Origin: Plectosphaerella cucumerina
Lineage: Eukaryota > Ascomycota > Sordariomycetes > Glomerellales > Plectosphaerellaceae
NCBI GenBank assembly: GCA_020746995.1
Contig: JAGPXD010000004.1
Span: 2,046,001-2,110,000, forward strand
Direction of reading: 5' to 3'
Length of the DNA: 64,000 nt
Numbering within the stretch: position 1 is the stretch's first letter; each line of letters begins with the position of its first letter. Shown piece by piece: positions 22,872-32,316 of the stretch. Below the pieces are notes generated by a model. It worked only from the letters and a program-made list of their open reading frames with translations. It was not told the DNA's origin and did not search any database. The position numbers and the translations under genes are program-made.

Positions 22872-23723
22872 CTAGAAGTTGGACGAAGCGTTGACCTGAC
22901 CCGGCCGGTGGTAGTCCTCCAGAGTGGTCTGGAAGGGGCTGCGGCTGGGGGCGGTGCCGGTAGAGCTGGCGTCAGGCTTGGGCTCGCTGCTGAAGGCGCT
23001 GGTGCCGGCGGTGTGGTAGTCCATGAGGCCGTCGTTCTCCTCAGCGCGGCGCTTGCGTCCCCAGATGCGCCAGGCGACGAAGCCAAGGGCGCCGAGGACG
23101 ATGGCACCGCCGACGCCGCCGACGACACCGATGATGATGTTCTTGGTGCCCTGGGACATGCCGCCGCCGCCGTTGCCGTTCTGGCCGGGGGTCAGGGTCG
23201 GGGTGCTGACGATGGTAGCGGCCGAGGTGAAGGAGTGGATCTCGCCATCCTCGGCGGTGCTCTGGACGACGACGACAGTAGTGATGGTCGTGGGGTCAGC
23301 GGCGGCGGTGGTCTCGGGCTGCTCCTGCTGTGAAGAGGCCGTCGTGCTCTGCTGGTTGTCGGCAGGTTGGGTCGTTGTAGTCTCGCTCGGGGCGTTCTGG
23401 GAAGCGGAGGTCTGGGCGGCGGAGGTCTCGACGTTAGGGGTAGTCTCAACGTTGGGAGTCGTCTCGGCCGGAGCAGTGGTAGTGACGGCGGGAGCCTGGC
23501 TCGTGGTCTCGGCGGCGCTGGGGGTGGTCTCGGCAGCGGGAGTAGTGCTGGGGGCAGCGTTCGTCGAGGCAGCGGCCGGCGTGGAGGAGGGTGACGGGCT
23601 GGCGGCGCTCTCGTCCTGTCGCGCTTGCAGTGCCGGCGACCTGTTGTCGATGGCTGTGGCCTGGACGGCGGCAGCAAAGCCGAGGGCGACCAGGAGGAAG
23701 TGGATGAGGCGGACGGAGTACAT
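22872..23723 (-). CDS. Mid2/Wsc-like single-pass cell-surface sensor protein
   Basis: One exon, 283 aa, starting at ATG 23723. Residues 1-22 are a signal peptide. Residues of about 30-160 are very rich in Ser, Thr, Ala and Pro and should be O-mannosylated, including a small tandem repeat of ETTPNV. One membrane span follows (about 198-220, IIIGVVGGVGGAIVLGALGF) next to a basic stop-transfer GRKRR, and then a 60-residue cytoplasmic tail. This architecture matches Mid2/Mtl1-type wall-stress sensors that feed the cell-wall-integrity pathway. Sequence in such proteins is mostly low-complexity, so the call rests on architecture and the exact role is uncertain. Confidence 0.75.
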   Translation of the reverse strand: MYSVRLIHFLLVALGFAAAVQATAIDNRSPALQARQDESAASPSPSSTPAAASTNAAPSTTPAAETTPSAAETTSQAPAVTTTAPAETTPNVETTPNVETSAAQTSASQNAPSETTTTQPADNQQSTTASSQQEQPETTAAADPTTITTVVVVQSTAEDGEIHSFTSAATIVSTPTLTPGQNGNGGGGMSQGTKNIIIGVVGGVGGAIVLGALGFVAWRIWGRKRRAEENDGLMDYHTAGTSAFSSEPKPDASSTGTAPSRSPFQTTLEDYHRPGQVNASSNF

Positions 23724-25470
23724 GGTGGCGGGTTGTCGCGGTGGTGGTTAGGTTAGGGGAAGGAAGGCGATTTTTTCGCCAACGATGCCGAGAAGGTGAA
23801 CCCGGACCGGATCGGCCTTTGTTTCTCACACCCGAGAAGGGAGTGGCCGAAGCGAGCGCTCAGTGGGGTTGTGTTTCTTGACGGTCTCGCGGGAGACAGA
23901 ACGTCGACGGGCCGCGTGATACGGGCAGGAGGTTGTCGTACGGTAAAATTAGGTCGATCGACTCGCCAAGGATGAGAGGTCGAGGTTGGAAAAAGGTTTC
24001 CTAGGGGCGTCAAGGGAAGGAGAACGAGTGTGTGAATGAATAAGGTAACGAGGGGTGGTTCGTTAAGAATGGCGGAAAAGGGAAGGAAACAAGAAAGACC
24101 ACTTGACGTAAGGTCGAGGATGGGATGGATAGAATTGATTGAGTGGTGGTGAGGATGAGCGCCCGGGGACGAGGAAGTGCCCGGGATCGCACCGTGAGGT
24201 TGAAGGCGGCGGTCTGAACTTCACACGGTGCAGCAGAGGGAAGACCTCGTATTCCGGGCTCCCGCCGCTGCAAAGGGTCCATCTCGCACCAGGCCCGCTG
24301 TACGGATCTTTTCTGTCTGTCTGATTGGCCATGCAAGCCTCCCTTCCCCTGCACAATGACTGCTGTCTACCAAATTAGCGTCAGGACGGGCAGCCTGGCC
24401 CCTTGTAGGACTCTGCCCGTCCAGTCCAGGTCCTGCCCGTCGACTTGTACCGCCCACGTAATGATTCCTGCGCCAGTCGCGGCACCAACGCATGCTACGG
24501 TACCTGCCTGTCTCTGGCAGTGCCGGCGATGCAACCACCACGAGGCCATCCAGAAACATCTAGACAAAAAAGGTTCCCCCCCAAAAGTCGGCGCTAGCAA
24601 AGTTCTGATTCTCGACTCGGACCCCCGAGGGACAAAGACGGGAAGAAAAAAGACGTGCGACACCTGGTCTCGACAGGAGCTGTCAGAGCACCGGGCAGAT
24701 TCCACGCATCGACCATTTGCCGTGAGGCCCTTGCGTCGGACTTTTGGCGGGAAGCCGCGACCATTGCTCCTGCCGTTTCAATCACGCCTTGGCCGCCCAC
24801 AACCACTGGCACAGATGCAAGACCATTTGACCACCTCAGAACTTGTTGTACCTTGCACATCAGACGACGATCGCCGCGGGAATGTCCCAGACTGCCAGCG
24901 CATTCTCAACAGACTCGAAGCCCACGCACATGGCGAACGACAGGAAGCCGCCGCTATCCGGTCCGCTCCCCTGGGCCAACTCCAGCGCCAACGGTCTGAC
25001 CTGACGCCTCGCCATTCCAGCACGTTCTTTGTTTTTTCCTTCACTCAAAATGCATTCGCCAGCGCCACGGGATCCATCCTTCTTCCAAGGCCACGGGACA
25101 CTCGGGAGCCCTCCCGCTCCACTGGCACCGCTGATATGTGGCAGTGCATCAATAAAGAAGACCCTTGACCCAGAGGCTGGGCGATCCCTTCCTGCAGCGG
25201 TACTCGAGAGGGGCAGCAAGTGGCTGCCGCGGGGTTGATTCGATCGACTCACCCACTCTGTTTGACATTTTCGTCATCCACTGACGGCATCCCGAAAATC
25301 AGGCTTCCAGGTTCTCCCCTGCATCCCGTCGCCTTGCGGACCAAGACTCCAGGCTTTCAGGGCTGGCTGGCATTGACACGATGATGGAAGAAGCAAGAGA
25401 CTCGACTGGACAACTTGATTTCGGTAGCATCGAGCAACCACCTATCTTCGACTCATACCCTCTACCGGCA
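23724..25470. other. Intergenic region, no supported gene
   Basis: This is the promoter side of the Mid2-like gene and the 3' flank of the AMID-like gene. One ATG-started frame of 270 codons (24356-25168, +) crosses it, but its protein has no domain, signal or sensible composition and I do not accept it. Confidence 0.5.
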
Positions 25471-26709
25471 TCACGTCTCCTTCTCCCAGTGCTTCCCACT
25501 CCAGAGGTTCCCCGTCGACCCTAGCCAATAATCGCGGCCCTTGATCGCCCATACCATGATGCTCGGCACCTGATAGCCCATGAAAGCTCCGACTCCGCCG
25601 CCCTTGCCCAGAGGAACGAGCTGCGTCTCCCGCGTGTCCTCCTTGAACTTGCGCTCCGCACCGACCTCGGACTCTGTCTTCCCGGCCTCGAGCAGCAGGT
25701 CGCGCTTCATGTTGGCGCCGAGCACCGGCACCGCGTTGAGGATGTTGTGGACCGCCGGCCGCGCGGAGGAGGCTACGTCGCCGATGGCGTAGACCCGAGG
25801 ACCGGCCCCGTCGACCCGCAACGTTGCGGGGTTGGTCTCGATCCGTCCATCGGCCTGGCGCAGCTTGTCGTCCATGAATTGTGAGTTGGGCTTCATCCCC
25901 ATGGCGTTGATGTAGATGTCAGCCTTCAAGATGCGGCCATCTTTGAGCGTCACCTCGGCAGGGACGCCGACGTCCTGTGTGCCGACTGTCTCAGGGGAAA
26001 CCGACTCAACCCGGGTATTCTTGATGACTTCTACGCCCAACCGTGCGAGATGACCTTCAGCCTTTTTCGCAAGGGCCGGGCGCAGATGAGGAAGTATGTC
26101 CGGCGCAGACGTGACGACAGTGATTTTGACCTTGGGGTGCGCCGACCCGAACCAGCCCGGCTTTCCGTTGAGGTGTTCGCCCAGCTCCCCTGCTGTCTCG
26201 ACGCCCGCCGGGCCGCCGCCAGCGATGACGATGGTCTTTGCATTCGGCAGGGCGGCGCGGAGGCTGGCCCAGCTTGCTCGAAGATAATCGGCATCGCGGT
26301 TAAGGCTGAACAGGGGCGATGGCGTGGACGAACCGGTGGCAACGACGAGAGCGTGAAAGTCAACCGTCTGCGCGTTTCCGGCTGCATCTGCAAAGCTCAC
26401 CACCCGTGCAACGTGGTCGACAGTCGTGACTGTGCCCTGGTGGAACTTGAAGGTGTTCTTTGGGTACCGAGAGAAGGACGTCTCAATATCGACAAATAGC
26501 TTCGCCTGGTCGAACATCTCGTCGGAGATGCAAGCACGGGGGGTCGCAGGCCGGCAGATGACCTGCGGCGAGGCACTGATCAAAACGACGCGGTAGTTGT
26601 CGCCTTGTGGTAGGGCGGGGATCAAGTGTCGAAGTGAATAGTGTGCAGTCGAGATGCCCCCGTAGGAGCCGCCGAGGACCACGATGTTTTTGGTGGAAGT
26701 ATTCGTCAT
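25471..26709 (-). CDS. FAD-dependent pyridine nucleotide oxidoreductase, AMID/AIF2-like
   Basis: Single exon, 412 aa, from ATG 26709. It has a two-dinucleotide fold: an N-terminal FAD-binding motif IVVLGGSYGGIS, the ATG-loop LVVATGSS, a second Rossmann motif IVIAGGGPAGVETAGEL for NAD(P)H, and the FAD-closing motif VYAIGDVAS. There are no CxxxxC redox cysteines, which fits the NDH-2/AMID side of the family. Such proteins oxidise NAD(P)H and are linked to quinone reduction or apoptosis-like death. No transit peptide is evident from this start. The longer open frame upstream starts only at TTG, so the ATG was chosen. It is divergent from the HET gene. Confidence 0.9.
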   Translation of the reverse strand: MTNTSTKNIVVLGGSYGGISTAHYSLRHLIPALPQGDNYRVVLISASPQVICRPATPRACISDEMFDQAKLFVDIETSFSRYPKNTFKFHQGTVTTVDHVARVVSFADAAGNAQTVDFHALVVATGSSTPSPLFSLNRDADYLRASWASLRAALPNAKTIVIAGGGPAGVETAGELGEHLNGKPGWFGSAHPKVKITVVTSAPDILPHLRPALAKKAEGHLARLGVEVIKNTRVESVSPETVGTQDVGVPAEVTLKDGRILKADIYINAMGMKPNSQFMDDKLRQADGRIETNPATLRVDGAGPRVYAIGDVASSARPAVHNILNAVPVLGANMKRDLLLEAGKTESEVGAERKFKEDTRETQLVPLGKGGGVGAFMGYQVPSIMVWAIKGRDYWLGSTGNLWSGKHWEKET

Positions 26710-27399
26710 GGTTTCGGACAGTTGGAATATGATTTTGGGCTTTCGAATGAGAAGCAAGTGCTGACGAGACCTCACTATACAGGCAAGAAGGAGTTCAGAC
26801 ACTTTATACTGTCTTCTACTGCGTGTCTTTTGCTTCGTGCTGGGCTCTGCATTCGAGCTGATATCGCGTGTGCTGATATCGCAAGGATCGGGTCTGTCGG
26901 TCCAAATGATGCCGTTTACATGCTGACACGGCGCATGTCGGCGTCTCACCGTGGTGTGGTCGGCGGTTGCTAATGCCGACACCGTCTCACACCCCCCTGT
27001 CTCTGCCCCCTGTCTAGCCTCGAATGTCACCAACCAGGCCGACTTCAATACCAGCCTTCATCTCCAAGCCGCGTTACCTGCAAGTCTCATCAGCACATCG
27101 ATCGAATTCGAGGCTCATCTATCAAAGATAGGTACGCAATTCGACCCCTTTGACGAAAATTGTCATTCTTGGACGAATTCACGATGCTGATCTGGGCCAG
27201 GAGAAGTTGACGAGACGCCACTACACAGCCGCCGCCATCATGCAGGTCGATCCCATCACCAATGGCCTCCGAGTCGGCCCACCGATGAATAGCCGGCAAG
27301 GCTCCAGGCTGGGCAAACCGCCCTGAGCTGCATCTCGCCATCCTCTCCCCTCTTCTGTTACACCACAGGCAACCTAAGCCTGCCTGCCTCTTCAGCACC
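26710..27399. other. Divergent promoter region of the AMID-like and HET genes
   Basis: This is 690 bp between two outward-facing start codons. It holds an 11-bp direct repeat, gctgatatcgc, at 26857-26867 and 26872-26882 (15-bp phase), which could be a paired regulator site; that is a guess from the pattern only. Confidence 0.4.
26857..26882. repeat. 11-bp direct repeat, possible operator-like element
   Basis: Two exact copies of gctgatatcgc are separated by 4 bp, each with an internal GATATC palindrome, in the divergent promoter between the AMID-like and HET genes. No known factor is assigned. Confidence 0.4.
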
Positions 27400-29811
27400 A
27401 TGGCCGACGCAGAGCGAGCCAGACAGCGACGAAACACCGCCATCGCCGGCCTAGCCGGCCTCGTCCTCGGTCATGTCGGCATCGCTTTCGTTGTGTGGAT
27501 TCTGGACTCTATCGCCAACTACATCGGCCGCGTCTGGGCGGCGGTCGTGGCCTGCCTCCTCGTCAAAAACGGCCGCGTCATGCCGCTGGTCGGCCTTCTA
27601 GCGGATTGGTGTCTCGATCCGCCGGGAACAAGCTTTGTGTTCAGCTTGACCGTCCTCACCGTCTTCGTCGCCCAGCCGCTGGTGTTTCCGGACCTTGATA
27701 TACCTGCTACCGAGGTATGGTACGACCACACGAGGACGAGCGTCGTCACGGTGCCCACGTTTGTCGTCGCCTCTCTGCTCTTTCACTACCCCAGAGCCTC
27801 GGCCAGAGCTGTCAGAGATTTGGTGCTGAAACCGCCGGGCATCTCTGATATTGTTTACTGGCTCTGGATGACCTTCGCCTGCCTCAGCGTGCCGTACCTC
27901 ATCCAGAACAAGGTGTTGCCGAGCCAGACCTTTAGGGCCTTTTCCGAGAGGTTCTGGAGATCCATCGGGAAGCGCCTCTGGGATCTGAGATCCACCGAGA
28001 GCCTCGTGCCGCGAGGCCCCAATGCCCCGCGGGAGTTCTTCCACTCCGAGCTCAAGAACGACTGGGATATTCGTCTCCTGGAAATACTCCCCCGGGGAAC
28101 ATCAAACCAGGTCCGCTGCAGGCTCGCCACCGCCAACCTCGCCCGCCAGGGAAATTTGTACGAGGCCATGTCCTACACTTGGGGCGATCCCACAACGACA
28201 CACACCATCTCCATCGACGGCTTCCCCGTCAAGGTCACGCGCAACGTCTACAACCTCCTCTATGATCGAAGTCCGATCTTCTCGCCCCGTCGCATCTGGA
28301 TCGACGCCATCTGCATCAACCAGGACGATACGACGGAAAAGGCCTCCCAGGTTCGTATCATGAAGGACATCTACAGGTGCGCCTCCCTGGTGACCATCTG
28401 GCTTGACGCAGGGGAGGACTCGGAAGACTCCCACCTCGCCATCGCCCTCCTCCTCGAACTTTCACACCTTCTCAAGACCGAAAAGCCGACAGACCAGGAA
28501 CTCTTCCGGAAATACAGCCCCCAGCGCCGCAGCCGCCGCTGGCAGGCCCTGGGCCGCATCCTCGACCAGCCGTACTTCTCTCGCATGTGGATGGTCCAGG
28601 AAGTCGCCGTCAATAAGATCCTCCACGTCGTCTACGGCCGCGAGACAATCCAGTGGGACACCCTTGCGCCCGTTATCCTCCGCCTCCTGGCCTCCTTCCA
28701 TTTCAGCACCATGATCGAAGACGACGTCTCCCCCCTCCAGAAGCGCACACGCATCCTTTCCATCAACACCCTTTTCCTCGACGGTACGCGCAAGATGTAC
28801 CAGGGTGAGGGCGCCAAGCAGCACCCGGCCACCCTCCTGCACATGATGCCGCGATTTTGGACGTTCAACGCCACAGACGGCAGGGACAAGGTGTTCGCCC
28901 TCCTCGGCCTTGTTGAAGACGAGATGAGCCCGCTGATAGAGCCGGACTACACCAAGCCCGTGGAGGAGGTGTTTCTTCACACGGCCTGGCACCTTTACTC
29001 GCAGGAGGACAGCCTAGGGGAGATCCTCTTCTGTGCCGGTATCGGGTGGCCGAGGAATCTCCCCTCTCTGCCGTCTTGGGTCCCGGACTGGACGAAGGCG
29101 GGACGGGCCGTCATCTCTACCTTCCCGAGGCCGGGGATTGGCTATCAGACCGCGGCCGGGCTACGGAACCGAGGACCCATCATACACGGGGTCAGCATTG
29201 AACTGGACGTCATTGTCGTTGACGTGGTGGACCTCTTGACACGGGAGCATGTGCATCGCGACACTTTTGACGAAGTGCACGACGAGGCCGTCTCGTGGCT
29301 GCGCGAGGTCCGGTCCATTGCCCAAGGTAGTAGCGAGGAGGATCTCTGGCGGACGCTCGTCTGCGATGCGCCGTACGTTAGCAGAGATGACGTTACGATA
29401 GGTATGGTGTGGCCGGCCGACGAAGTGTTCGGCAAGTGGTATCGGTACTGCATGGCGCATCTCCTGCAGGATCTCGAGTTCGACGAGGAGCTGGGGCTTG
29501 CGGCGGACGAGGTGGATGAGAGGATGCAGCTGGGCGCACGGTGGTTCACGTCGGTAGAGTACCGGTGTCTCGCGCGGCGGTTCGCCATGACGAAGCTGGG
29601 GCGCATGGCTGTGGTCCCGGCGCTGGCGGAGGAGGGGGATATTGTTGCCCTCGTTCCGGGTGTTAATGTGCCGTTCCTCCTGCGCCTGCTGCGGTCAGAT
29701 CCTGCCTCGGGCCAGGGTGTGTATGCCCTCGTGGGAGAGTCGTATGTCCATGGGATCATGGCTGGGGAGATGGCCGATGAGTCAAGAGTCACGGCGGTGC
29801 TGTTGGAGTGA
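27400..29811 (+). CDS. Heterokaryon incompatibility (HET) domain protein with N-terminal membrane segments
   Basis: One exon, 803 aa. Residues of about 10-180 contain several hydrophobic stretches (for example GLAGLVLGHVGIAFVVWIL and VVTVPTFVVASLLFHY), which predict a multi-span membrane region. The HET domain begins near residue 254 with YEAMSYTWGD, followed near 299 by IWIDAICINQDD and then VRIMKDIYRCASLVTIWLD, the three blocks that define the family. The region after it (PYFSRMWMVQEVAV, FNATDGRDKVFALLGL) is the usual extension. HET proteins trigger or take part in non-self recognition and cell death in fungi. This has no visible NACHT/WD partner domain. Its stop lies only 105 bp before the NmrA-like start. 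Confidence 0.93.
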   Translation: MADAERARQRRNTAIAGLAGLVLGHVGIAFVVWILDSIANYIGRVWAAVVACLLVKNGRVMPLVGLLADWCLDPPGTSFVFSLTVLTVFVAQPLVFPDLDIPATEVWYDHTRTSVVTVPTFVVASLLFHYPRASARAVRDLVLKPPGISDIVYWLWMTFACLSVPYLIQNKVLPSQTFRAFSERFWRSIGKRLWDLRSTESLVPRGPNAPREFFHSELKNDWDIRLLEILPRGTSNQVRCRLATANLARQGNLYEAMSYTWGDPTTTHTISIDGFPVKVTRNVYNLLYDRSPIFSPRRIWIDAICINQDDTTEKASQVRIMKDIYRCASLVTIWLDAGEDSEDSHLAIALLLELSHLLKTEKPTDQELFRKYSPQRRSRRWQALGRILDQPYFSRMWMVQEVAVNKILHVVYGRETIQWDTLAPVILRLLASFHFSTMIEDDVSPLQKRTRILSINTLFLDGTRKMYQGEGAKQHPATLLHMMPRFWTFNATDGRDKVFALLGLVEDEMSPLIEPDYTKPVEEVFLHTAWHLYSQEDSLGEILFCAGIGWPRNLPSLPSWVPDWTKAGRAVISTFPRPGIGYQTAAGLRNRGPIIHGVSIELDVIVVDVVDLLTREHVHRDTFDEVHDEAVSWLREVRSIAQGSSEEDLWRTLVCDAPYVSRDDVTIGMVWPADEVFGKWYRYCMAHLLQDLEFDEELGLAADEVDERMQLGARWFTSVEYRCLARRFAMTKLGRMAVVPALAEEGDIVALVPGVNVPFLLRLLRSDPASGQGVYALVGESYVHGIMAGEMADESRVTAVLLE

Positions 29812-29916
29812 TGCCAACTTGAGGTGGTTGTGGGGATGCAGCTAGGGACTGAACCCCGCGTCTTGGTGATTCACACCGTCATCCATAAATCTTCACCTTG
29901 CATCCGCACCGTCAAC

Positions 29917-30971
29917 ATGGTTCAAGTTGCTGTCTTGGGCGGCTCAGGCCATGTGGGCAAAACCATCGTCGAGGTTCTTAGCGAAGACCAGAGGCACTCG
30001 GTTGTTGTCCTCGGTCGCAGCGTCAGTACCGACTTGAAGGCAATGTTCATTCGCCGCGGTCACTGACATGACATCAGGCACCAAGAAACCCTCTGCCCCG
30101 GGCGACATACGTTGCGGTAGACTACAGCGATCCCGCTGCACTCGTGTCGGTCCTCGAGCAGCATAAAGTCAACACCGTCATCTCCTGCCTGATGACCACG
30201 AACCAAACCATCGCAGACGCCCAGCTGGCAGCAATCAGTGCCGCAGACAAGTCATCCTGCACGCGTCGCTTCATCGTGAGCAACTGGGGTCCTCCCACCC
30301 TCCCAGAGTACGGAAGAACCCTCATATGACATCTTCCTCCATCGCTGATATTGTGTAGATACAAAGACCGCGCCCCCTGGTACCCCTTCCAACTCGCAGC
30401 ACACGCTCACCTGCGCACAACCTCCCTCGAATGGACCGAGATCGCTACTGGCTACTTCCTAGACTACTGGGGCATGCCGCACATCAAGACAAACATGTCC
30501 AGCGACATGCCCGTCCTCGACATCGTCCACGGTGTCGCCGGGATCCCGGGGACGGGCGACGAGCCTGTAGCCTTTGCCTACACGTACGATGTCGCCCGGG
30601 TCGTGGCCGAGGTGCTTCTGTCGACAAACTGGACGGAGGCCACCTATGTTGTCGGGGACAAACTGACATGGAATGAGCTCCTGGTTCTCGCGGAAGATGC
30701 GAGGGGGTTCAAGTTTGATGTTGCCTACGACTCAATTGAGAGCCTGGAGAGGGGCCAGATCAGGGAGCTGCCGAACCATCGGGAGTCGTATGATGATTTT
30801 CCGAAGGAGGAGTTGGTACCGATGTATGCTGGCGTTGGTCTGTCTATGGTCAAGGGAACCTTTGACCTCGATGTCAGCAAGAGCGTACACATGGAGTTTC
30901 CTGGGTTAAAGATGCAGACGGTGAAGGAGATGCTCCGCGAGGTCTGGGAGCCGCGGCGCGAGGGTTCATGA
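29917..30971 (+). CDS. NmrA-like / isoflavone-reductase-like NAD(P)-binding protein
   Basis: Three exons, 29917-30021, 30078-30307 and 30359-30971, give 315 aa. The Rossmann motif is at the start (MVQVAVLGGSGHVGKTIVE). Exon 2 carries ATYVAVDYSDPAAL and VNTVISCLMTTNQ. Exon 3 has TTSLEWTEIATGYFLDYWG, the PCBER/NmrA-type substrate domain. Intron 2 (51 nt) starts GTACGG and ends GTGTAG and restores LPEYKDRAPW across the joint. Intron 1 (56 nt) has the less common donor GTCAGT, chosen because it alone preserves the frame with the catcag acceptor. Family members are atypical SDR reductases or redox-sensing regulators; which one applies cannot be told here. Confidence 0.85.
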
Positions 30972-31140
30972 CAGCAGAATACTCAGAAATCTAGACATAA
31001 GAATGGGGAATTGAGAAATGTTTGAAGCTGTAGATCTGAACCATCTAGTCTTCCGCACTTTTCAGTATATTCTCATTGCCTGGTTGTTTCCTGTGTACCT
31101 CAGCCGACGGCGCCCTCGACCACTCCATCCCCAGTCATCA

Positions 31141-31915
31141 TCAATGTCCCTGGTGAGGAACACCCACAATATCCGTAAACGGATCATCATCCCACGCCCG
31201 GGGAAGAATCTCAGCCCCATTTCTGATCCGCCTTTGGAGGTCCTCGCCATAGAACTCCTTGATCATGTACAGCGTGAGATCCATGCCCGCCGTGACCTGC
31301 ACAATATCGTCAGTACAGGGACTCAACAGTTCCCAATGCCGCAAAACTCACCCCAGAAGAAGACCACACGTTGCCATCACGGACATAACGCGCGGGCGCC
31401 ACCCAAGTGACATTCTCCCCATGCGCCGTCACGAGGTTCCACGCCGCCTTGTTCGTCGTCGCCCTACGATTGTCGAACAACCCTGCCCTCGCAGCGAAAA
31501 TAGCCCCGGTACAGATGGTGACAAAGTGCCGCACCCGGGGAAACATCTTGATCAGATACTCATCGATGTAGAGAGTATTAGGATCGCGAGCGACAGCGCC
31601 GCCCGGGACGACAAGGACGTCTAGGTCAAGGTCATCGTCAAAGGTTGCCTGTCCGACGATCTCGGGTTGGTAGGTCGAGTTGAATCGGTTGCCCAGGGGA
31701 GGAGTGATAACGACATTGTCCGTCGTTGGGGTGATGATCTTCACATCGAGGTGGAGGTTGCCTGCGACGATGTACAGGAGCTCGATAGGGCCGTAGACGT
31801 CGAGGAGGTCTACGCCGGGCATGGCCAGGACACCCCATCGGACGACGGGGGGTTCCTGGCAGGCGGCCATGGAGGCCGTGATGGCGGTGAGGGAGAGGAT
31901 GGTTCGAAGCAACAT
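31141..31915 (-). CDS. DJ-1/PfpI (ThiJ) family protein with signal peptide
   Basis: Two exons, 31915-31352 and 31296-31141, encode 239 aa. The 55-nt intron starts GTGAGT and ends GTGCAG; joining gives VWSSSGVTAGMDLTLYM, the conserved end of the domain. Residues 1-18 are a signal peptide. The class I glutamine amidotransferase-like fold shows YGPIELL, LVVPGG and the nucleophile elbow VTICTGAIF with Cys135, then the usual ATTNKAAWN. Related fungal proteins are often called isonitrile hydratase-like or ThiJ; the reaction is unknown. An ATG 75 nt upstream is in frame, but an ATATAAA box lies at 31976-31982, just beside it, so the start giving the signal peptide is preferred. Confidence 0.9.
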
Positions 31916-31975
31916 GATTCCTAGGTTAAGCTGATCTGACGGCCGGAGTGTACTGGGACGGGGTGGGCTCACGCA

Positions 31976-31982
31976 TTTATAT
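31976..31982 (-). promoter_or_regulatory. TATA-like box of the DJ-1/PfpI gene
   Basis: The minus strand reads ATATAAA 61 bp before the chosen start codon. This fits a short leader and argues against the upstream in-frame ATG. Confidence 0.5.
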
Positions 31983-32316
31983 CCAGCCATGGTCTTTTGG
32001 GTGATTGAATCACAAGACCCAGCTTGTGCAATGCAATCACGCCGCTTACAGGCCTGTATCTCGGCGCTGCGCTTAAGAATGCACTCAAAATTGCTCGTTC
32101 CCTCAGGGGTCAGATGCTCCAGACTGGCATTTTTGAAGGGTGGTTAATCAATTCCGGATCCTGCAGAATATACACCTTGCCTCTCGTTCGTCAGTTCGCA
32201 TCAATATCTTGGCTGCAACATGCAACACCTCCTTGTGATCCAATCATGCCTTTCCACCTCGACTTCAGCCGGAACCTCGACCGGCTTATACAGTGGGTGC
32301 CGCGTGAGGCGGCACA
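31983..32316. other. Intergenic spacer upstream of the DJ-1 gene
   Basis: About 330 bp between the DJ-1 TATA-like element and the stop of the acyltransferase gene. I see no gene. Confidence 0.45.

Noticed and set aside
24356..25168. 270-codon ATG-started frame (+)
   Set aside because: No domain, signal peptide, intron support or typical codon use; looks like chance in GC-rich intergenic DNA.
31916..31990. N-terminal extension of the DJ-1 protein from the ATG at 31990
   Set aside because: The extension would mask the signal peptide, and a TATA-like box lies inside it.
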